Notes: generated by a model from the sequence alone, not told the origin. DNA of 64,000 bases from Fomes fomentarius (GCA_022606135.1 JABYQN010000007.1:1054001-1118000); one strand, 5' to 3'; positions 34,359-47,286 are shown, numbered from the stretch's first letter. Program-made: numbers and translations.

Positions 34359-35045
34359 ATGCCGGGCGTACGAGACATCAGGTGCGTTGCATGAACTTAA
34401 CATCGCGTAGGATGGACGCGACGTCTGATTATGCGTTTGTGTGCTTTTTGGAACAGCGCGGAAGCCTTCATCACCGCGTACGCATCCCACCTCAAGCGTT
34501 CGGGCAAGCTTGAGGTTCCCACCTGGGTTGACCTTGTTAAGACTGGCTCCTATAAGGAGCTCGCTCCTTATGATCCTGACTGGTACTACGTCCGCGCAGG
34601 TCCGTATGCTCCGCTAAAACCTACATCATATCTCTCCTAACGTTATTCGTCTATTTGTTCCCTCCTCATCTACCCCTACGCATGTGCAAACCCATTGTCG
34701 CCTCGCCTACCTGTCTCGTCCCTCGCCGGTGCAATAGCTGCCATTGCACGGCACATCTACCTCCGGAAAGACGTCGGCATCGGTGCTTTGACCAAGCTTC
34801 ACGGTGGCCGCAACCGCAGGGGTAACCGCCCCTCGCACCACGCGGACAGCTCTGCGTCCGTGCAGCGCAAGATCTGCCAGTCGCTCGAGAAGATCGGTGT
34901 TCTCGAGCAAACCGACAACGGTGGCCGCCGTATCTCCCAGGACGGTCAGCGTGACCTCGACCGTATCGCGACTGCCGTAGTTGAGGCTGCTCGCGAAGAG
35001 GACGAGGACGAGGAAGAGGACGAGGAGGAAGAGGAGGAGGAGTAG
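34359..35045 (+). CDS. RPS19: 40S ribosomal protein eS19
   Basis: Structural protein of the small ribosomal subunit head, needed for 18S rRNA 3' maturation. Three exons: 34359..34381, 34457..34599, 34738..35045, 157 aa. The sequence begins MPGVRDIS, then [58 protein letters not shown] and [20 protein letters not shown], a clear eS19 match. It ends with [20 protein letters not shown] and a glutamate/aspartate tail of about 17 residues ([13 protein letters not shown]...). The acidic tail is longer than in yeast or animal eS19 and may be an agaricomycete extension. The first intron falls right after codon 7, a common place in ribosomal protein genes. Confidence 0.95.
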
Positions 35046-36411
35046 ATGGTATGCACTACCCTGATGCTGGAGCAGGGGTATGAGGGCGATCGCGCGGTCT
35101 ATATCTTGCTGGTCTGGGCACTCTCTTCTCTTCTGCTCTGTTGTATGAACCATTCTCCGCCCACCCCCGCCCGCACCGCAGGACGAACGACACGAGCGAT
35201 TGTGACGTATGCGACATGCCATCCCAAAATCTAGGCAGTACACTGTAACTCTCATGGCATATTCCTTTACTACTATTCTGTGCCGTGCGTGCATGAGTCA
35301 ACAACCGTCCGAAAGGTACGAGACATCACCGTGGATTGTATGGTCTGATACTGCACCAACTTTATATCCGGTACATTCGATATCTACTTCACGGCTTCTG
35401 TTTCCCGCAACCACGTTTATGCGGAAGGGAGATGGTCTCCTTTCATCGAGGTGATCATACAAGCTATATTCAAGAATGGCAGTGCCAGACAGGCGCCTCA
35501 CCGTTGACAGCTACGCTCGTGGCTTCGCTTCCTTCTTACAGTAGATATCTGGTGCCAGTTTGCAACCTGACTCCCCCCCGCTCCAGCCTTAATGCCAATA
35601 CTTGATAGCATCGGCCAGCGAGCGAGCGAGCGCCGACTCGGCGCAACGTCGCGCGCTTTGAGATACAACTGCTGCACAACTCAATTCAGTCGGACGTCGA
35701 AGTTAACTACCCAGAAAAGGACAACGTCATCGTGATCTATTACATTGTCAGTACGTACAGCAGCTGTATGATTTTCGAACCCCCGTGCTTACGGTATGGC
35801 CACATCATGTTCAGATTCAATGTTCGGATTTCGGGGGACGACCTTTCAAGAACTCTTAGCTAGTAGTCGCCTCGCTGAGACGACCCATGCACACCGAAGC
35901 GGGCGGGGCGAGTTGCAGTTCCATTGTGCCTTTCACTTATCATGATAACCAGTAAATGCACTCAATGTATTGTCTCGACGTCTCACTGGTACGCCAATAA
36001 CCCAGTACGATGAACAGTGCATTTACACTATCGTGTGCGCATATAGTTCTCTTCAGTCAATGTGATACACGCACGGCACAATTGATGTTCGCTGACATAT
36101 TGATTGGCTCTGTCTACTTATTAACGAATGCACATCTACTCATGTCGTACAACCACATCTCCGCTGCACCCACAATACCGCGGCGAGGCAGCGTCAGCCC
36201 GCAGCCATGCCGATCCTCGAGGTCGATCGCCGGATGATGGCGTCATTTTGTTGGCACCACCGAGGTGTGTGGGTGAATGCGAAGGATCGTGTCATGAAGG
36301 GACATGAAGGATTAATCAGGCGAGTTGGGAGTATTAGGTCGACGATAGTGAGGGTCGTGACATCCAAGTGAATAAGAGAACGGAGACGAGACGGTCCACG
36401 ACAATAGTCGT
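35046..36411. other. convergent intergenic region, no gene recognised
   Basis: 1.4 kb between the stop codons of eS19 (plus) and the desaturase (minus). Only short unconserved frames, plus a small agcg repeat at about 35626-35638. No RNA gene is evident. Confidence 0.5.
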
Positions 36412-38134
36412 CTATGCGTCCTTGTCGACAAGCTCGATACCTGAGTCGCTCGCAGTGTTGTCCACGAACACCGGACGCGTCGCGGCAAAGCCACGAGAGT
36501 TCTTATAGAACAGGATGTCGCCCTCGTCCTCAACGAACTTGCACTGCCTGAAAACGCGGTAGACCTCAGCCCAGCTTCCGGGACGACCCTCGAGCTTGAT
36601 GCCGTGCTGTGCGAGACGCCTACGGAGCGCATCCGTAGCCTCCCAAGCGTGGTAGTGAGGGATCTTGCTCGCAACGTGGTGCGCGACGTGAGTTTCGGAG
36701 ATACCGTGAGTTGATACGGCGCCGAGCCAGCCCATGACGCTGCCGAGATCGCCGAGGAGATTCCGGTCAAGAGTCGCCAGGGCACCACGGGGGAACGTGA
36801 ACTCGGAGGCGCGGTAGTGGGGGAGGATGGGGTCGGTGTGCTGGAGGAACGTGATGAGCACAAGCCAGTGGTTGACCCTATGACGTACTGATCAGCGTAA
36901 GGTTGGAACGTAACACGAGATGCTGCGCACCAGAGATAAGGGACAAGGTATACACGGAAGACCTCAAAGAATCCCCATTTGTGGATAGAGGCGCCAACGG
37001 CAGCGAACCAAAGCAAGATACCAATGTTGGAGATTAGGATCTGGCCACGCTGGTCAGGACGAAACATGACAGCCGCAGGGTCAAAGTCTGTCTATCAAGT
37101 CAACAACCATTCGTCCCAAAGCTGCTATGACGACCTACGGTTGGTCTCCTTGGGGTACCTGCGCTGACCGGACGCGTTGACGATCAAATACGCGGGCCAT
37201 CCACCGATCTACAGATAAGAGATTATCAGCTAAAGGTTGAAGGATGCAGAAGTGTTCAAATACTCACGAGGTAACGGAGCGAACCATAGATGGCACCAAT
37301 GGGAGAGTCGGCGAGCGCGTCCTTGAGTTCCTTCTGGACCTCTTCAGCCACGCTGGAACCGGCGAGGTCCTCCTTAGTGGGGTCGAAGGGAGGAAGGCCA
37401 AGCTCAGAGCGAGTGCGGGGGACATAGACCTGGTCTTGGGTCATGTGGCCGGTGGAAGCGTGGTGCTTCCCATGAGTAATTCGCCAGGCGTGATAAGGTA
37501 CTCCAAGACTGTGTTGTATGTGAATCCAAAGGGGGAGATCACAAATTCAATCGAGAATATCACATGTTAGTTCCACGCGTTTTAGGATTGTGAAGACGCG
37601 TGAAGGGAGAAAGTCTAAAACTCACGCAGAGTGGAGGACCCAACCAACGGCGTTGTTAACTGCCTTGCTCTCTGAGAACGCCTGATGACCGCACTCATGG
37701 GCGATTACCCATAGACCAGTCGCGAAAAGGCCGACTGGGAAGGTGTAGAAGGCCCAGAGAGCGAAGCGCGCAGCGGGATAGAGAGAGGGATGGGGAAGGG
37801 CGATGTGCTCTGGCGTGAGGAGCGCGTCAAGGAAGTAGGTAAGCTTATAGATGGCACCGATGACCACGGCGTCCATCAAACTGAGAGCGGGATGAGTTTT
37901 GCGCGTGATGACACGTCGAACGACGGGTAGGACTCACACATAGCTTGAGGACCTGAGAGTGGACCGCTTGTAGCAGTGCGCGCTGATGACACTTTCGTTT
38001 CAACGGGACATTGGCAGACGGCCGAAGATAAGCACTCACGGGATGGCGGAGAGGAGGTCCTTGACTGTGAAGTCAGGGATAACAAAGGGAGTCTGCTCTA
38101 TGGTCGTCCTTCCAGACACGGCCTTTGTGGACAT
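36412..38134 (-). CDS. delta-12 fatty acid desaturase (oleate to linoleate)
   Basis: Membrane di-iron desaturase of the ER that introduces the delta-12 double bond into oleoyl lipids. Seven exons: complement(36412..36877, 36931..37087, 37139..37208, 37268..37508, 37626..37880, 37938..37982, 38040..38134), 442 aa, a normal length. Three histidine boxes: HECGH (108-112), HGKHH (144-148) and HVAHH (351-355). Hydrophobic segments flank the first box (AIYKLTYFLDALL; FYTFPVGLFATGLWVIA) and lie in SNIGILLWFAAVGA. Exon 1 begins MSTKAVSGRTTIEQTPFVIP. FTVKDLLSAIPAHCYKRSTL is the family N-terminal signature. All phases agree. The first exon set (95, 45 bp) was defined by matching this signature across two introns. 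Confidence 0.92.
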
Positions 38135-41100
38135 TATGTGCTCGGAGACCGATGGAAAGGAGGGGAATGAGGGCAAAGGGACGTCTAGGGAGCCGGGACC
38201 GTCTAAGGGAGTCTGAGAGGAGAGGAAGGAAAGGGGGGCGGGGGAGAGACAGCAAATGCCGATTTTTTATGGGGAAATCGGTTAAGTGCGGGTAATCCCG
38301 AGGCAGGCACTTCACGTTCGCGTTGGGGTCTTGGAACGCCAACCATTGCCCAGCCATTGCCAATCATCGTTCTCCATCCTCAGTCTCCCCACCCCACTCG
38401 CCTATTGTCCTGCTCGACCACGGCCTGGGGCCGTCCTCATCCTACCCAGCTCCGTCCAGCCCCCACCTGCCGATGTCGGTGCATTTTCCTATATATTGCG
38501 AGCGTCGTTGGGACGCGCTCAATGAATCCGGGAAGCATCCATGCAATAAACGCGCCTCCACGCAGGTTATAGTTCCGTATCTGGCGCCGAACAATTACCC
38601 CAACTGTCGCAGGACTGATCTCGTACTTGGAGTGTTCGCGTCCTGCGCTTCCATGCCTTGGACGCCCACCGAGCTGCCACATAATAGAGATACATGCTCA
38701 GAGGGCGTACAAGGCGAGGGTAATGATAGTACCAACGGGGATGGACGCATGGGGGCGTCCCGCATTGCACGAAGCGCGATTGACTTTGATTCCTCCCACG
38801 GCGTTGCAGGACGTGCTCCTCGGGCCCTCCATGCACAACGCACCTAATGGCCTCGACTCCTTGCTCACCACAATTCAGGTAGTCCCCGTTTTCGACGCCC
38901 ACGATTAGCTCTGCTACCCTGACGTGAACAAGCGACCTTTGAGACTGGGCACCATACACTATGCATGTAATTAATCTGTCAACGTCGAGCTCGAAGAAGG
39001 TCGCGGTCAGGTGAAGTAGGGATCTGGTCGGAAGCTTTTCATCTCCGCAATACGCACGGACCGAGTTGCAGTCCACCTGATGACCGTTGACAGCGTCATC
39101 GTACGTCCCTGCCTGCCAGCTGCCTCGTCCTGTCTTCTCTCTCACTTTCCTACGGCGTTTGACATCTCCTCCGATCTATACTCCCGAACCCGGTCTATGT
39201 AGTGTCCCAGAAAGCCATGGTGTTCACTATCCCATCAGCGTGATTCCTCGCCAGAAGCACCACCGCAATCGACGCCATCGGTGATACTCCAAAATGCTGC
39301 ATGACCCCACGTGCGCCACGCTCGCTCACGAAGGATGAGTTTGACATATCATTACAGCGGCAACATTCCAATGCCCGACAGCACTTCTCTTCACCGATCC
39401 CGAAGTGTGTTCGATTCCTCTCGGAAGTGGGTTGTGCACGTCCGGAGTTGATCAGTGCAAATCGAGGGGCGAATCAAAGTATTCATGAGCGAGCTCGAGG
39501 TATGTACGCCCATGATTTGGTGCACGCGCTTGTCGGTCACTTACCCTCTCTATCGACTTCAGGTAGCAATTCCCATGTCCAACAATCAGTATGCAGCAGT
39601 GATAAAGTTGGTTTCATAATGCCAATTTTACTCTTCACATCCGAGACGCGCCGGGATCTGCGCAACATCACTACGATCCGACTACTCACGTCACCATTCT
39701 GCCGTCACCCTTTCCAACTTGAAGCTTCCACATCTCGCCACCGCCGGTCATACAATCGGACACGCACTGCGCCCGCCACCTGCCCTAAACTGTTCTGCTG
39801 CACGTACAAATGCCCTGCGCGGCATGGCTAGCGTTCCTCAATGGACTCCTTCGCACGTATCTAGTCAAGTCAGATAGGGCGAGTACGAGGAGGTAACCCA
39901 GCGTGGTCCGTGAGTAGACATGCCGAGCTAGGATGATATCACGCTCACTACTCCATACGATCAGACCATGGCACGCCGCGGCCAACTTGCAAAGCCTGCC
40001 TAAGATCACTGACGAGTGAGTTTCGTGAGTCTCAGGCATCTCTGACGCCTTTGACATTGCTTCCATTAGTGTGGGATAGGCCGGAATGGTAGACGCAAGC
40101 ACGTTAATCTCGTTCATGGGTTCACGTCCTGGTCTCTCGTGATGCCACGTGAGTTGGTCCGCCTCATCTGCCTTGTACGTGGCCTCACCTCGGACTTAAA
40201 GCAAGCCATTTTGATGCATTGTGCTGTGCGATAACCGGCTCCGGCTCCTTTCCCTCACTCCGATGTCATTCGGTAGCCGGCGAGGCCCCTGGGCTCCTGA
40301 CTGATCGTACTCTACCAAGAGATGCGGAAAGTCCCTTCAGGCCTCCTTGTTGACTGAATCGACATTGACGTCGTGTGAGTCTTCTTCGCGTTTATCGAAT
40401 CCAATCCACGCTCATCGCGCAATATTCCATTCCATAGCGAGTACCTCATCTGCGTCTCTATCTCGTTATTTTACGTGGCTAGCTCATGCTCAAAGGAAAT
40501 AAGATGAATACCAAGAGTTTGTACTCTCGTCGGTTCCGCGAGTCAAGTTATGAGATTTCCTACTTGCACAGCATGGTCCGTCTATCCTCGTAGCTGTTCG
40601 TTTTCAAGTTAACGCTCACTCGATGACGCAGAGTTGATCACAATATTCGTATTCGCCTTTCACCCTGCGCCTTCCCGCGCTCCACCTTTGCTCGTAGCGC
40701 GACCACGTGCCGACCATTGGCTCACGACCTGGCAGGCTGCTCCCCGTCCAGACCCATCGTGATCCCATTTGACGTTGTCAATTTTATGTATGTTCTTCCG
40801 TATTCATTGACATCTTCCTACGCCTCCGTCACATTTGCTCACCATACGCATACAGGAAATAAACCGCAATCCCCCGTTCACACACCTGAACCCCACACCG
40901 CGACCTCTGGTCGTGATGGCGAGATGCTGGACTGTTGCTTGCAGACTCTCGGGTCTGCTGGCAATGTTTAAGTGCACCGCATTGCAAATCAACTACCCCA
41001 GGACATCCCGCGCGCATACGGGTCGGCTTTCGACTTGGGTTCGTCGTTGCGCATGACTTTAGTTACAGGCTCTGCACGCATGTCGAGGCTCCCAGCGTAA

Positions 41101-41680
41101 ACGCGCGCGCGTGCGACGCAGTTCGGTCAATTTAACTGTGTTGTGCGCCATCTTCCTGTCTGAAGCCTCCGAGATTTGGGGGGGTGCCGTGAGCTCCGAT
41201 TGGCCTCATGAGTAGTAGAGACGGAGTGGTTCTGAAGCTCGGCTCGATCCAGCTCGTTGGGAGTGGGAAGAACAAGACTGACCATGGGAGGTGGGCAAAC
41301 TAGGCCTTCTCATTCGACGTTGTAGGCCTGCACACGACCACCGCGATTACGACGTCTAAGAGACACTGGCAGGTCGAGTGCGGACTGGCGTATGAGACGA
41401 AGTAAACCCGAGGATCCAGGAACTCGCTCTCGCAGGAACCATCGGAAGAGTGCGACTTATACTACTGGTGTTGACATGTTTGACAACGGACGCAATGGGG
41501 GCCTTCGACTGTCCTTATGATTGTAGAGAAACGCAAGAGTGCATGCATCTCTAATGATACGACCGCACTAGTATCGTACATATGCACAACACACCGAAGA
41601 GAACACAGCTATACAATAACATAGACCACAGCATCAGATACGATAGATGAATATATGCACGACGCCGCTTGAGATGTCCG
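38135..41680. other. 3.5 kb without recognisable genes
   Basis: Upstream of the desaturase and downstream of the CK1-like gene. Several frames of 100-190 codons exist on both strands (for example 38567-39145 minus and 39301-39831 plus), but none shows a domain, codon pattern or splice-consistent extension. No repeats or transposon ends were seen. It might harbour a lineage-specific gene that cannot be called by eye. Confidence 0.4.
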
Positions 41681-41730
41681 CGTGTCCGTGTCCGTGTCCG
41701 TGTCCGCCGTCGCCGCCGCCGCCGCCACCG
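41681..41730. repeat. GC-rich microsatellite (cgtgtc)n / (gcc)n
   Basis: Four cgtgtc hexamers followed by a run of gcc/gtc triplets, just past the stop codon of the CK1-like gene and so probably within its 3' UTR. Confidence 0.85.
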
Positions 41731-41750
41731 ACTGACACACAGGCTACAGC

Positions 41751-43821
41751 TCACGACAGCACCTCGATCCGCGTCGCGAGCTCTCGCAAGAACGCGAACC
41801 CGTCCTTGGTCACCGTCCGGCCGCTGCTCCGGTTGATGACCGCGCCAAACTCGGCGACCATCGTCGCCAGCTGCGTGTTGCTCATCGCCGCGCGCACATC
41901 CACGCCCAGCCTGAACAGCTTGTTCATCTTGCCCTGCCGCGTCTCGACCCCGCCGCCGGCGCCGCGGCCGCCGCCCACGCTCGCGTCTGCGTTCTGGTCC
42001 GTCGAGCCGTGGCTGTTGCGCGGCCGCGTCGTGCGCAGGGGCGCGACGAACACGCTCGGGTCCCCGAGTTGTTTGTGCAGCGCGTCGAGCACCGCGAAGC
42101 CCTCCTTCGTGAGCATCTTCGACCGGTTCTCCTGCATCGCCGCGACGAACTCGCGCACCAGGCGTGCGAGCGACGCATTGTCTGGCGCCGCTGCGATTTC
42201 GCGTGCGAGTTGGGCGAGGCGCGCGGCCTTCGTGAGTCGCCCTGCCGCCGGGCGCTGTGTGTGCGCATTCTCATCCGCGTCGTCGGAGTCGCTGCTGAGC
42301 TCGATGACCTCGGGCCTTGCAGGTGCTTTGCCCTTGCCTTTGCCAATGCCGTTGGCGTCGTCCTTGAGTGGGGCGGGTGAGTCACGGTTCACGAGGTTGT
42401 GGCGCTCCCCAAGCACCTGTCGCTCGCCCTGTCCGAGTTGCATGTTTGCCAGACCATTCAGGACGCCCTCGAGCTCTGGCGTGCCCGAGATAGTCCGCGC
42501 GGCAGGTTTCGGCGCGTTTGTCACACGGACGGTCGGCTGCAATTGCAACATTGCGGTGGTACGATGTTCGTGTCGAGACGGATAGAGCGAGCGCACGACG
42601 AGCATTCCATCAGCATCATGTCAACATCAATGTATGAGGTTACGTACCTCTGGATAGGGTGAGGGCCAGATGAACTGGTCTATGTTCTCGTACCCGTGTT
42701 CTTCCGCGAGGTCGTAAAATTCGTCCTCCCAGCGCTCGTAATCCGGGCGCTGTTCAAAGTTGAGTTTACGACAGTAGCGGAGGAACTCTTCGAAGACTGA
42801 AGGTAGTCCTCGGCATAGGTCTTCTGGCCGCGCGAGACGCTTTTCGCGCATAAGCACATCGTGCGCCTCGTCCGTCTTCGGGACGCCGTTCCGAGTCCAA
42901 CTGAGTCCACGTGGAGTGAGGAGGTGGATCAGCATCAGTGCAAGTGCCTCCATGTCGTCTCTTCTTGACGGCACTACGGTGAAGTAGTCAGCCCTGCGCA
43001 TACAGGGAAGTTGCGGCAAAGATACCAACCCTTGTTTCGGCAGTGGACACGGACAGACGAGAACCAGTAATTGCCGATGAAGTCACGGGGCGCATTGCTG
43101 TTAGGTATGTGCCGTCTGGTATATGGATCGAGATAGAACTTAGAAAAGCCGAAGTCGATCATGTAGAGTGTCTTTTGTCTGGATGGTGGCCCAAGGACAC
43201 AGTTGCCCAACTGGATATCACGGTGCAGTATGCCTCGTGTATGCATGAAGCGCAGCCTATCTATCTTTGGTCGGGAGAGGCATCAACGTATGTCAACATC
43301 GGTCTGTGTGAGAAGTGGAGGAAAGGAGAGCAACAAGCGTTCAACTCAACATCTCATCTCGGAGCGAATGGGGATTGCGAGACGCGGAGGAAAAGTACTG
43401 ACCATTTGCACTGCTATTGAGCACACGCTCCGGAGATCCCACACGTCTTGCTTATAAGTGAGCTCGCGGTGTATTGAATCGAGACTCCGGCCGAGCAAGT
43501 CGATGGCGAGATAGTCCCATATACCCTCCTCTCCACTGGCCCATAGCGTCGGCAGCCCTACGCCGCCCTGCAAAGCAGGATAGAAAGCGCGCTCGTATTT
43601 GTTCGTTGGACATGATTCGTCAATTGGCTGGAGTTTGAGGGCGACCACTTGGTTCGTATGGATGTGTCGAGCAACAAAGATAGCGCCTCGTATGCAAGTC
43701 AACATATGCCAGCAGGGCAACGGGACGAATGGGACATACCCGAGAATCCAGCACCTAGTTTCTGGCCTAGCACCCAGTTAGCGATGTATTTGGGATACTG
43801 CGGTTTGCCTTGATCTGGCAT
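41751..43821 (-). CDS. casein kinase 1-like protein kinase with C-terminal tandem module
   Basis: Ser/Thr kinase of the CK1 group. Five exons: complement(41751..42536, 42648..42973, 43030..43264, 43403..43686, 43740..43821), 570 aa. It starts MPDQGKPQYPKYIANWVLGQ. The glycine loop is KLGAGFSGAIF, the ATP lysine is Lys45 (VALKLQ), the catalytic loop is HRDIQLGN (Asp138), and DFGFSKFY (Asp159) keeps the metal-binding Asp, so it should be active. CK1-type features are SRRDDMEALALMLIHLL in place of an APE segment, and FLRYCRKLNFEQRPDYERWE. The tail (residues 310-570) has a SUMO-interacting-like VIELSSDSDD and two copies of a roughly 50-residue module (about 415-467 and 513-569). The acceptor of exon 4 (ccgtag at 42974) was chosen because it gives VPSRRDD and a 56-bp intron. 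Confidence 0.88.
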
Positions 43822-44833
43822 GGTTGAAGTAGGGGGTTAGTCTGCGTGGTGGTTCGAGAACAGTAATAAGAGGGTAATTTGGGAAACCCAGATTGGATAG
43901 TTTATCGCCCTGGATCTAGAGCTTATGTTGGTGTGTTATGAGCAAGTCGTAGAAGGCTAGGGAAAGGGGTCTGCTGGACGGTGATTTAATCTCAACACGC
44001 CGTCGCGTCAAGTCGAACATGAGGTCGCGCGGTCACGTGTGCGTCGTGTCTTTCCCGCGTGGAACTCGCATGGCACATCCCCTATTGGCATTGGGCAACG
44101 CTGTGGTTTCGACCTCTCAGGCTTTCTCAGTTTCCTGGAGTCATAAACATCAGCCGTCTGCGCTCGTTCCCCATCCAATGAGATCCCATTCATCTATCAC
44201 GCTCTAGATGAAGTCTCGAATCGAATGCGTACTATCGGATTGCACATACTCGACGATTCCGGAGTCTCTTCGAAAATCGAGGAGATCCTCGCCTCACCGT
44301 GAGGCTTGATGTTCCATTCTTGCTCAGCCAACGCCTTCGGATCGATGAGCAATCATCATGGCCTCGACTCTATGGATGCTCTAGCAATGTCATTGAGCTC
44401 GGTCGCTGTTTTGTGTGCCACGCTGTACATTACATTACACGCGGCGCACAACGCACTTCTACACAAACATCCATGTGCAACCTCCAGGCCAAGGGTAAGT
44501 TCATATGTCTTTCTTCCCAGTATGTCCTGCTCATTCACTCACGTGAGCTACTTTTGAGGTCTCCTGGACTGATACGGGTGCTTCCATGGCACCAATGGTG
44601 CTGTATGATACCATCGTAAGACACAGCCTATCTACCTCCGTCGTATCGCTCGCTGACGACTGTGCGCTGCGTGCTCGCGCCCATAGGACTGGAATCTGTC
44701 TCCATGCACGTTACCTCCATGTGCAGACGATATAAACTCTGCTGCTAGTAAATTTTAATAACGCCGGCACCGCTCATACGCCCCAATCCCCTGCCCACCT
44801 CCGGAAGCCTTCTGCACCTGCGGTACTCCCAAC
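43822..44833. other. divergent promoter region, no gene recognised
   Basis: Shared upstream region of the minus-strand CK1-like gene and the plus-strand GH30 gene. The only element identified is a TATA box at 44731-44736. Short frames at 44300-44600 on both strands show no domain. Confidence 0.5.
44731..44736 (+). promoter_or_regulatory. TATA box of the GH30 gene
   Basis: tataaa in plus orientation, 103 bp before the ATG at 44834, at a plausible distance for a secreted-enzyme gene with a short 5' UTR. Confidence 0.5.
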
Positions 44834-47286
44834 ATGCTTCGTATATCCTCCCTGACGGTCTGGGCGGTCTTCGCCGCGACATCCTCGGTCTTTGCTGCGC
44901 AGATCTTCGACATTGTTCGCCTTGGTAACCAGTGTGCCCAGTTGCAACACGCTAACCGGCGCCCTTTTAGTGGACGACGACATGGGATCGCACTCAGCAG
45001 CTTACCTACACCAACCTGGGTTCCAATCCGATCAATTTCGTTACCCCAGGCTCCATTGGTTCAACAGACATTGTCGTTAGCGATGGGTCGGTGTTCCAGA
45101 GTATGGTTGGCTATGGTGCCACCCTCAGTACGTGAATCGTAACTTGTTTGGCCATTGGCAAAGGTAGAACATGAGGATACTTGTAGCGGACTCTTCGGCA
45201 CTTGTGCTGAGCAACCTCAAGGTATGTCAGGGTCTCTCGCAGGGAAACTAGACTTACACCTACTTGGTGCTCAGAATCGGAACTCGGAAAACTACAACAC
45301 TGTTCTGAGGAGACTTTTCGATAGTGCGTAAGCGAACCCATCGTATCCGATGCTCCTCATTCCTTCGTATGTCACGTACAGTAACGGATGGTGCGAATGC
45401 TGCCGGTCTATCATACCTCCGAGTTCCGCTTGGTGCCTCTGACTTCTCGGACCATGGTGAGCTACTGGATACTTCGCACTACTGCTCTACCTTACTGACA
45501 CCTGCTACTATGTAGTATATAGCTTCACTGACGACAGACAGCTCAACGGCTTCAACATCAACAATGCGCCCCCTCATCTATTCTCCGTCATCAAGGATAT
45601 CCAAGCGATTAATCCTTCCGTCAAGATTCACTTACTACCCTGGTCCCCCGTAAGACACATGCATCCCAGCCGCCGAGTACATGGCTCACCCTACGCACCT
45701 CCAGCCCGGATGGATGAAGGACAGCGGAACGATGAACGGCGGGTCCTTCAACTCCGCGAACGCCGACACCTGTGAGTTTAGGTTTCATTCATTCATGGAC
45801 GTGCACAGCACAACACCGGTCTGATTACTGCGTAGATGCGACGTACCTCCTCAAGGCTTTGCAGGCATTCCAAGGTAAAGGGATCAAGGCTTACGCCATC
45901 GGTCTGCAGGTGAGCGCGATGTTGATTGTATGACTGACTAACGTAGTCCTGACTACTGGCTGCAGAATGAGCCGGAGAACAACAATCCGACGTACCCAAC
46001 ATGTCTCATGAGCCCTGCACAACAAGGTGCGATCGGCACTGCCTTGCGTAGTCTCATGAACTCGAACGGCTTCTCCGACGTTCGCATAACCGGGTACGAC
46101 CATAATTGGAAGGATGCGGCTGGGTACCCCGTTCAGTTGGTAGGTCCAGATAGTCTATACGCGGTACTGTCAGCGACTTAACGTCGGCGGCTCTAGATGA
46201 ACAATGCAGCCAACGCCTTCGCCGGAGTCGCATTCCACTGTTACGATGGCAACGTGGCACAACAAGATGCGTTCCACAGCGCGTACCCTGGTAAGGAGAT
46301 ATACTTCACGGAATGTACCGGCCAGTACGGCACGGACTACTGGAGCAATATCAAGGTTCGTCCTCCGACCTCCGACTTGAATCTTCCTATACTAAGTTCT
46401 TGGCGCCGCGGAACATGACAGTGGTACATGGACAACATGTGAGTCGTACTCTATCAGACTCCGCCATCGTGATTGAGATAGATGCCTCAACGCAGCTTTA
46501 TCGGTGCTGCGGAACACTTCGCCAAGAGCGGGCTCATGTGGACGCTCGCCCTGGATGGGAACGGGAACCCGAAGCTTCCTGGGGCGAATAGCTGCAGCAC
46601 GCCCTGCCGCCCCGTTGTAACAGTCAATGGTGACGGGAGCTACAGCCTCAACGAAGAGTGTCAGTGCTGACGTATGTATTCCGTCGTGCGCAACCGCTGA
46701 TGAGTCGTCAATGCAGTCTATGTTATGGGTCAAGCGGCGAAGGCGATCATACCAAAGGATACTAACGGGCCCTTCGGCAAACGCATCGGGGTATCTGTGG
46801 GCGGGTCGCTCGGCTGGGCCCTACGAGTATCCGCATACGTCACTGAACGTACGAACTCGGCGGACTGGAATCGTTATAGCTTGGTAGTGCTCAATTGGTG
46901 GGTGTCTTCCCACCGGAGCTCGGTGACTCCTCATCCGAATCTCGTGCGATGGCGCTGTGTAGGAACGACAACAACAACGGCAACTGGAGCCCGACCCCGG
47001 TGACAGCAACTATCGAGTTCCGCAGTACTCAGGTGCGTAGTATTGGGCTCTACTTCGTGGTGGAGCAAGCGTTGATGGCGTACAACTATCATGACAGGCA
47101 AGATACACATTCCCTGTTGGCGTCACGACCCTCTGGTGGTTTGATGGGCCAAAAGGATCGGCTCCCAAGCGCAGTAGGACCGTGCACATATCTGAAGGTA
47201 TAAGCTCTAAGAATGCGAGCTTGATGCGTAGCGAAGAGGAGGACGGCAAGAACTCGAGACCGTTGCGATTCCGACGCAACCCGTGA
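44834..47286 (+). CDS. glycoside hydrolase family 30 (endo-beta-1,6-glucanase-like), secreted
   Basis: Probable secreted enzyme acting on beta-1,6-glucan of fungal walls. Fifteen exons: 44834..44914, 44971..45127, 45187..45221, 45275..45323, 45382..45456, 45516..45649, 45705..45771, 45836..45909, 45966..46139, 46197..46355, 46422..46438 (17 bp), 46496..46659, 46717..46897, 46963..47032, 47098..47286; 541 aa. The signal peptide is MLRISSLTVWAVFAATSSVF. The acid/base is Glu226 (LQNEPENN) and the nucleophile is Glu321 (YFTECTG). Family blocks include FQSMVGYGATL, AAGLSYLRVPLGASDF, LPWSPPGWMKDSGTMNGGS, FAGVAFHCY, PKLPGANSC and IGVSVGGSL, and the beta-sandwich end FPVGVTTLWWFDGP. After that the frame continues about 45 residues (KRSRTVHISEG...RFRRNP), a basic tail I do not expect in the family. 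The end may instead be a missed intron. Confidence 0.9.

Noticed and set aside
38567..39145. 192-codon minus-strand frame upstream of the desaturase
   Set aside because: No recognisable motif, no start context or splice-supported extension, and overlapping frames of similar length on the other strand.
39395..39425. tRNA B-box-like sequence (tgttcgattcc)
   Set aside because: No matching A box or cloverleaf stems could be formed around it; no tRNA gene called.
39301..39831. 176-codon plus-strand frame
   Set aside because: Composition and motifs do not resemble any family; treated as chance.
43000..43030. Short 32-36-bp introns as the exon 3/exon 4 junction of the CK1-like gene
   Set aside because: A 56-bp intron with acceptor ccgtag gives the correct phase and joins NK directly to VPSRRDD, a better family match and a normal intron size.
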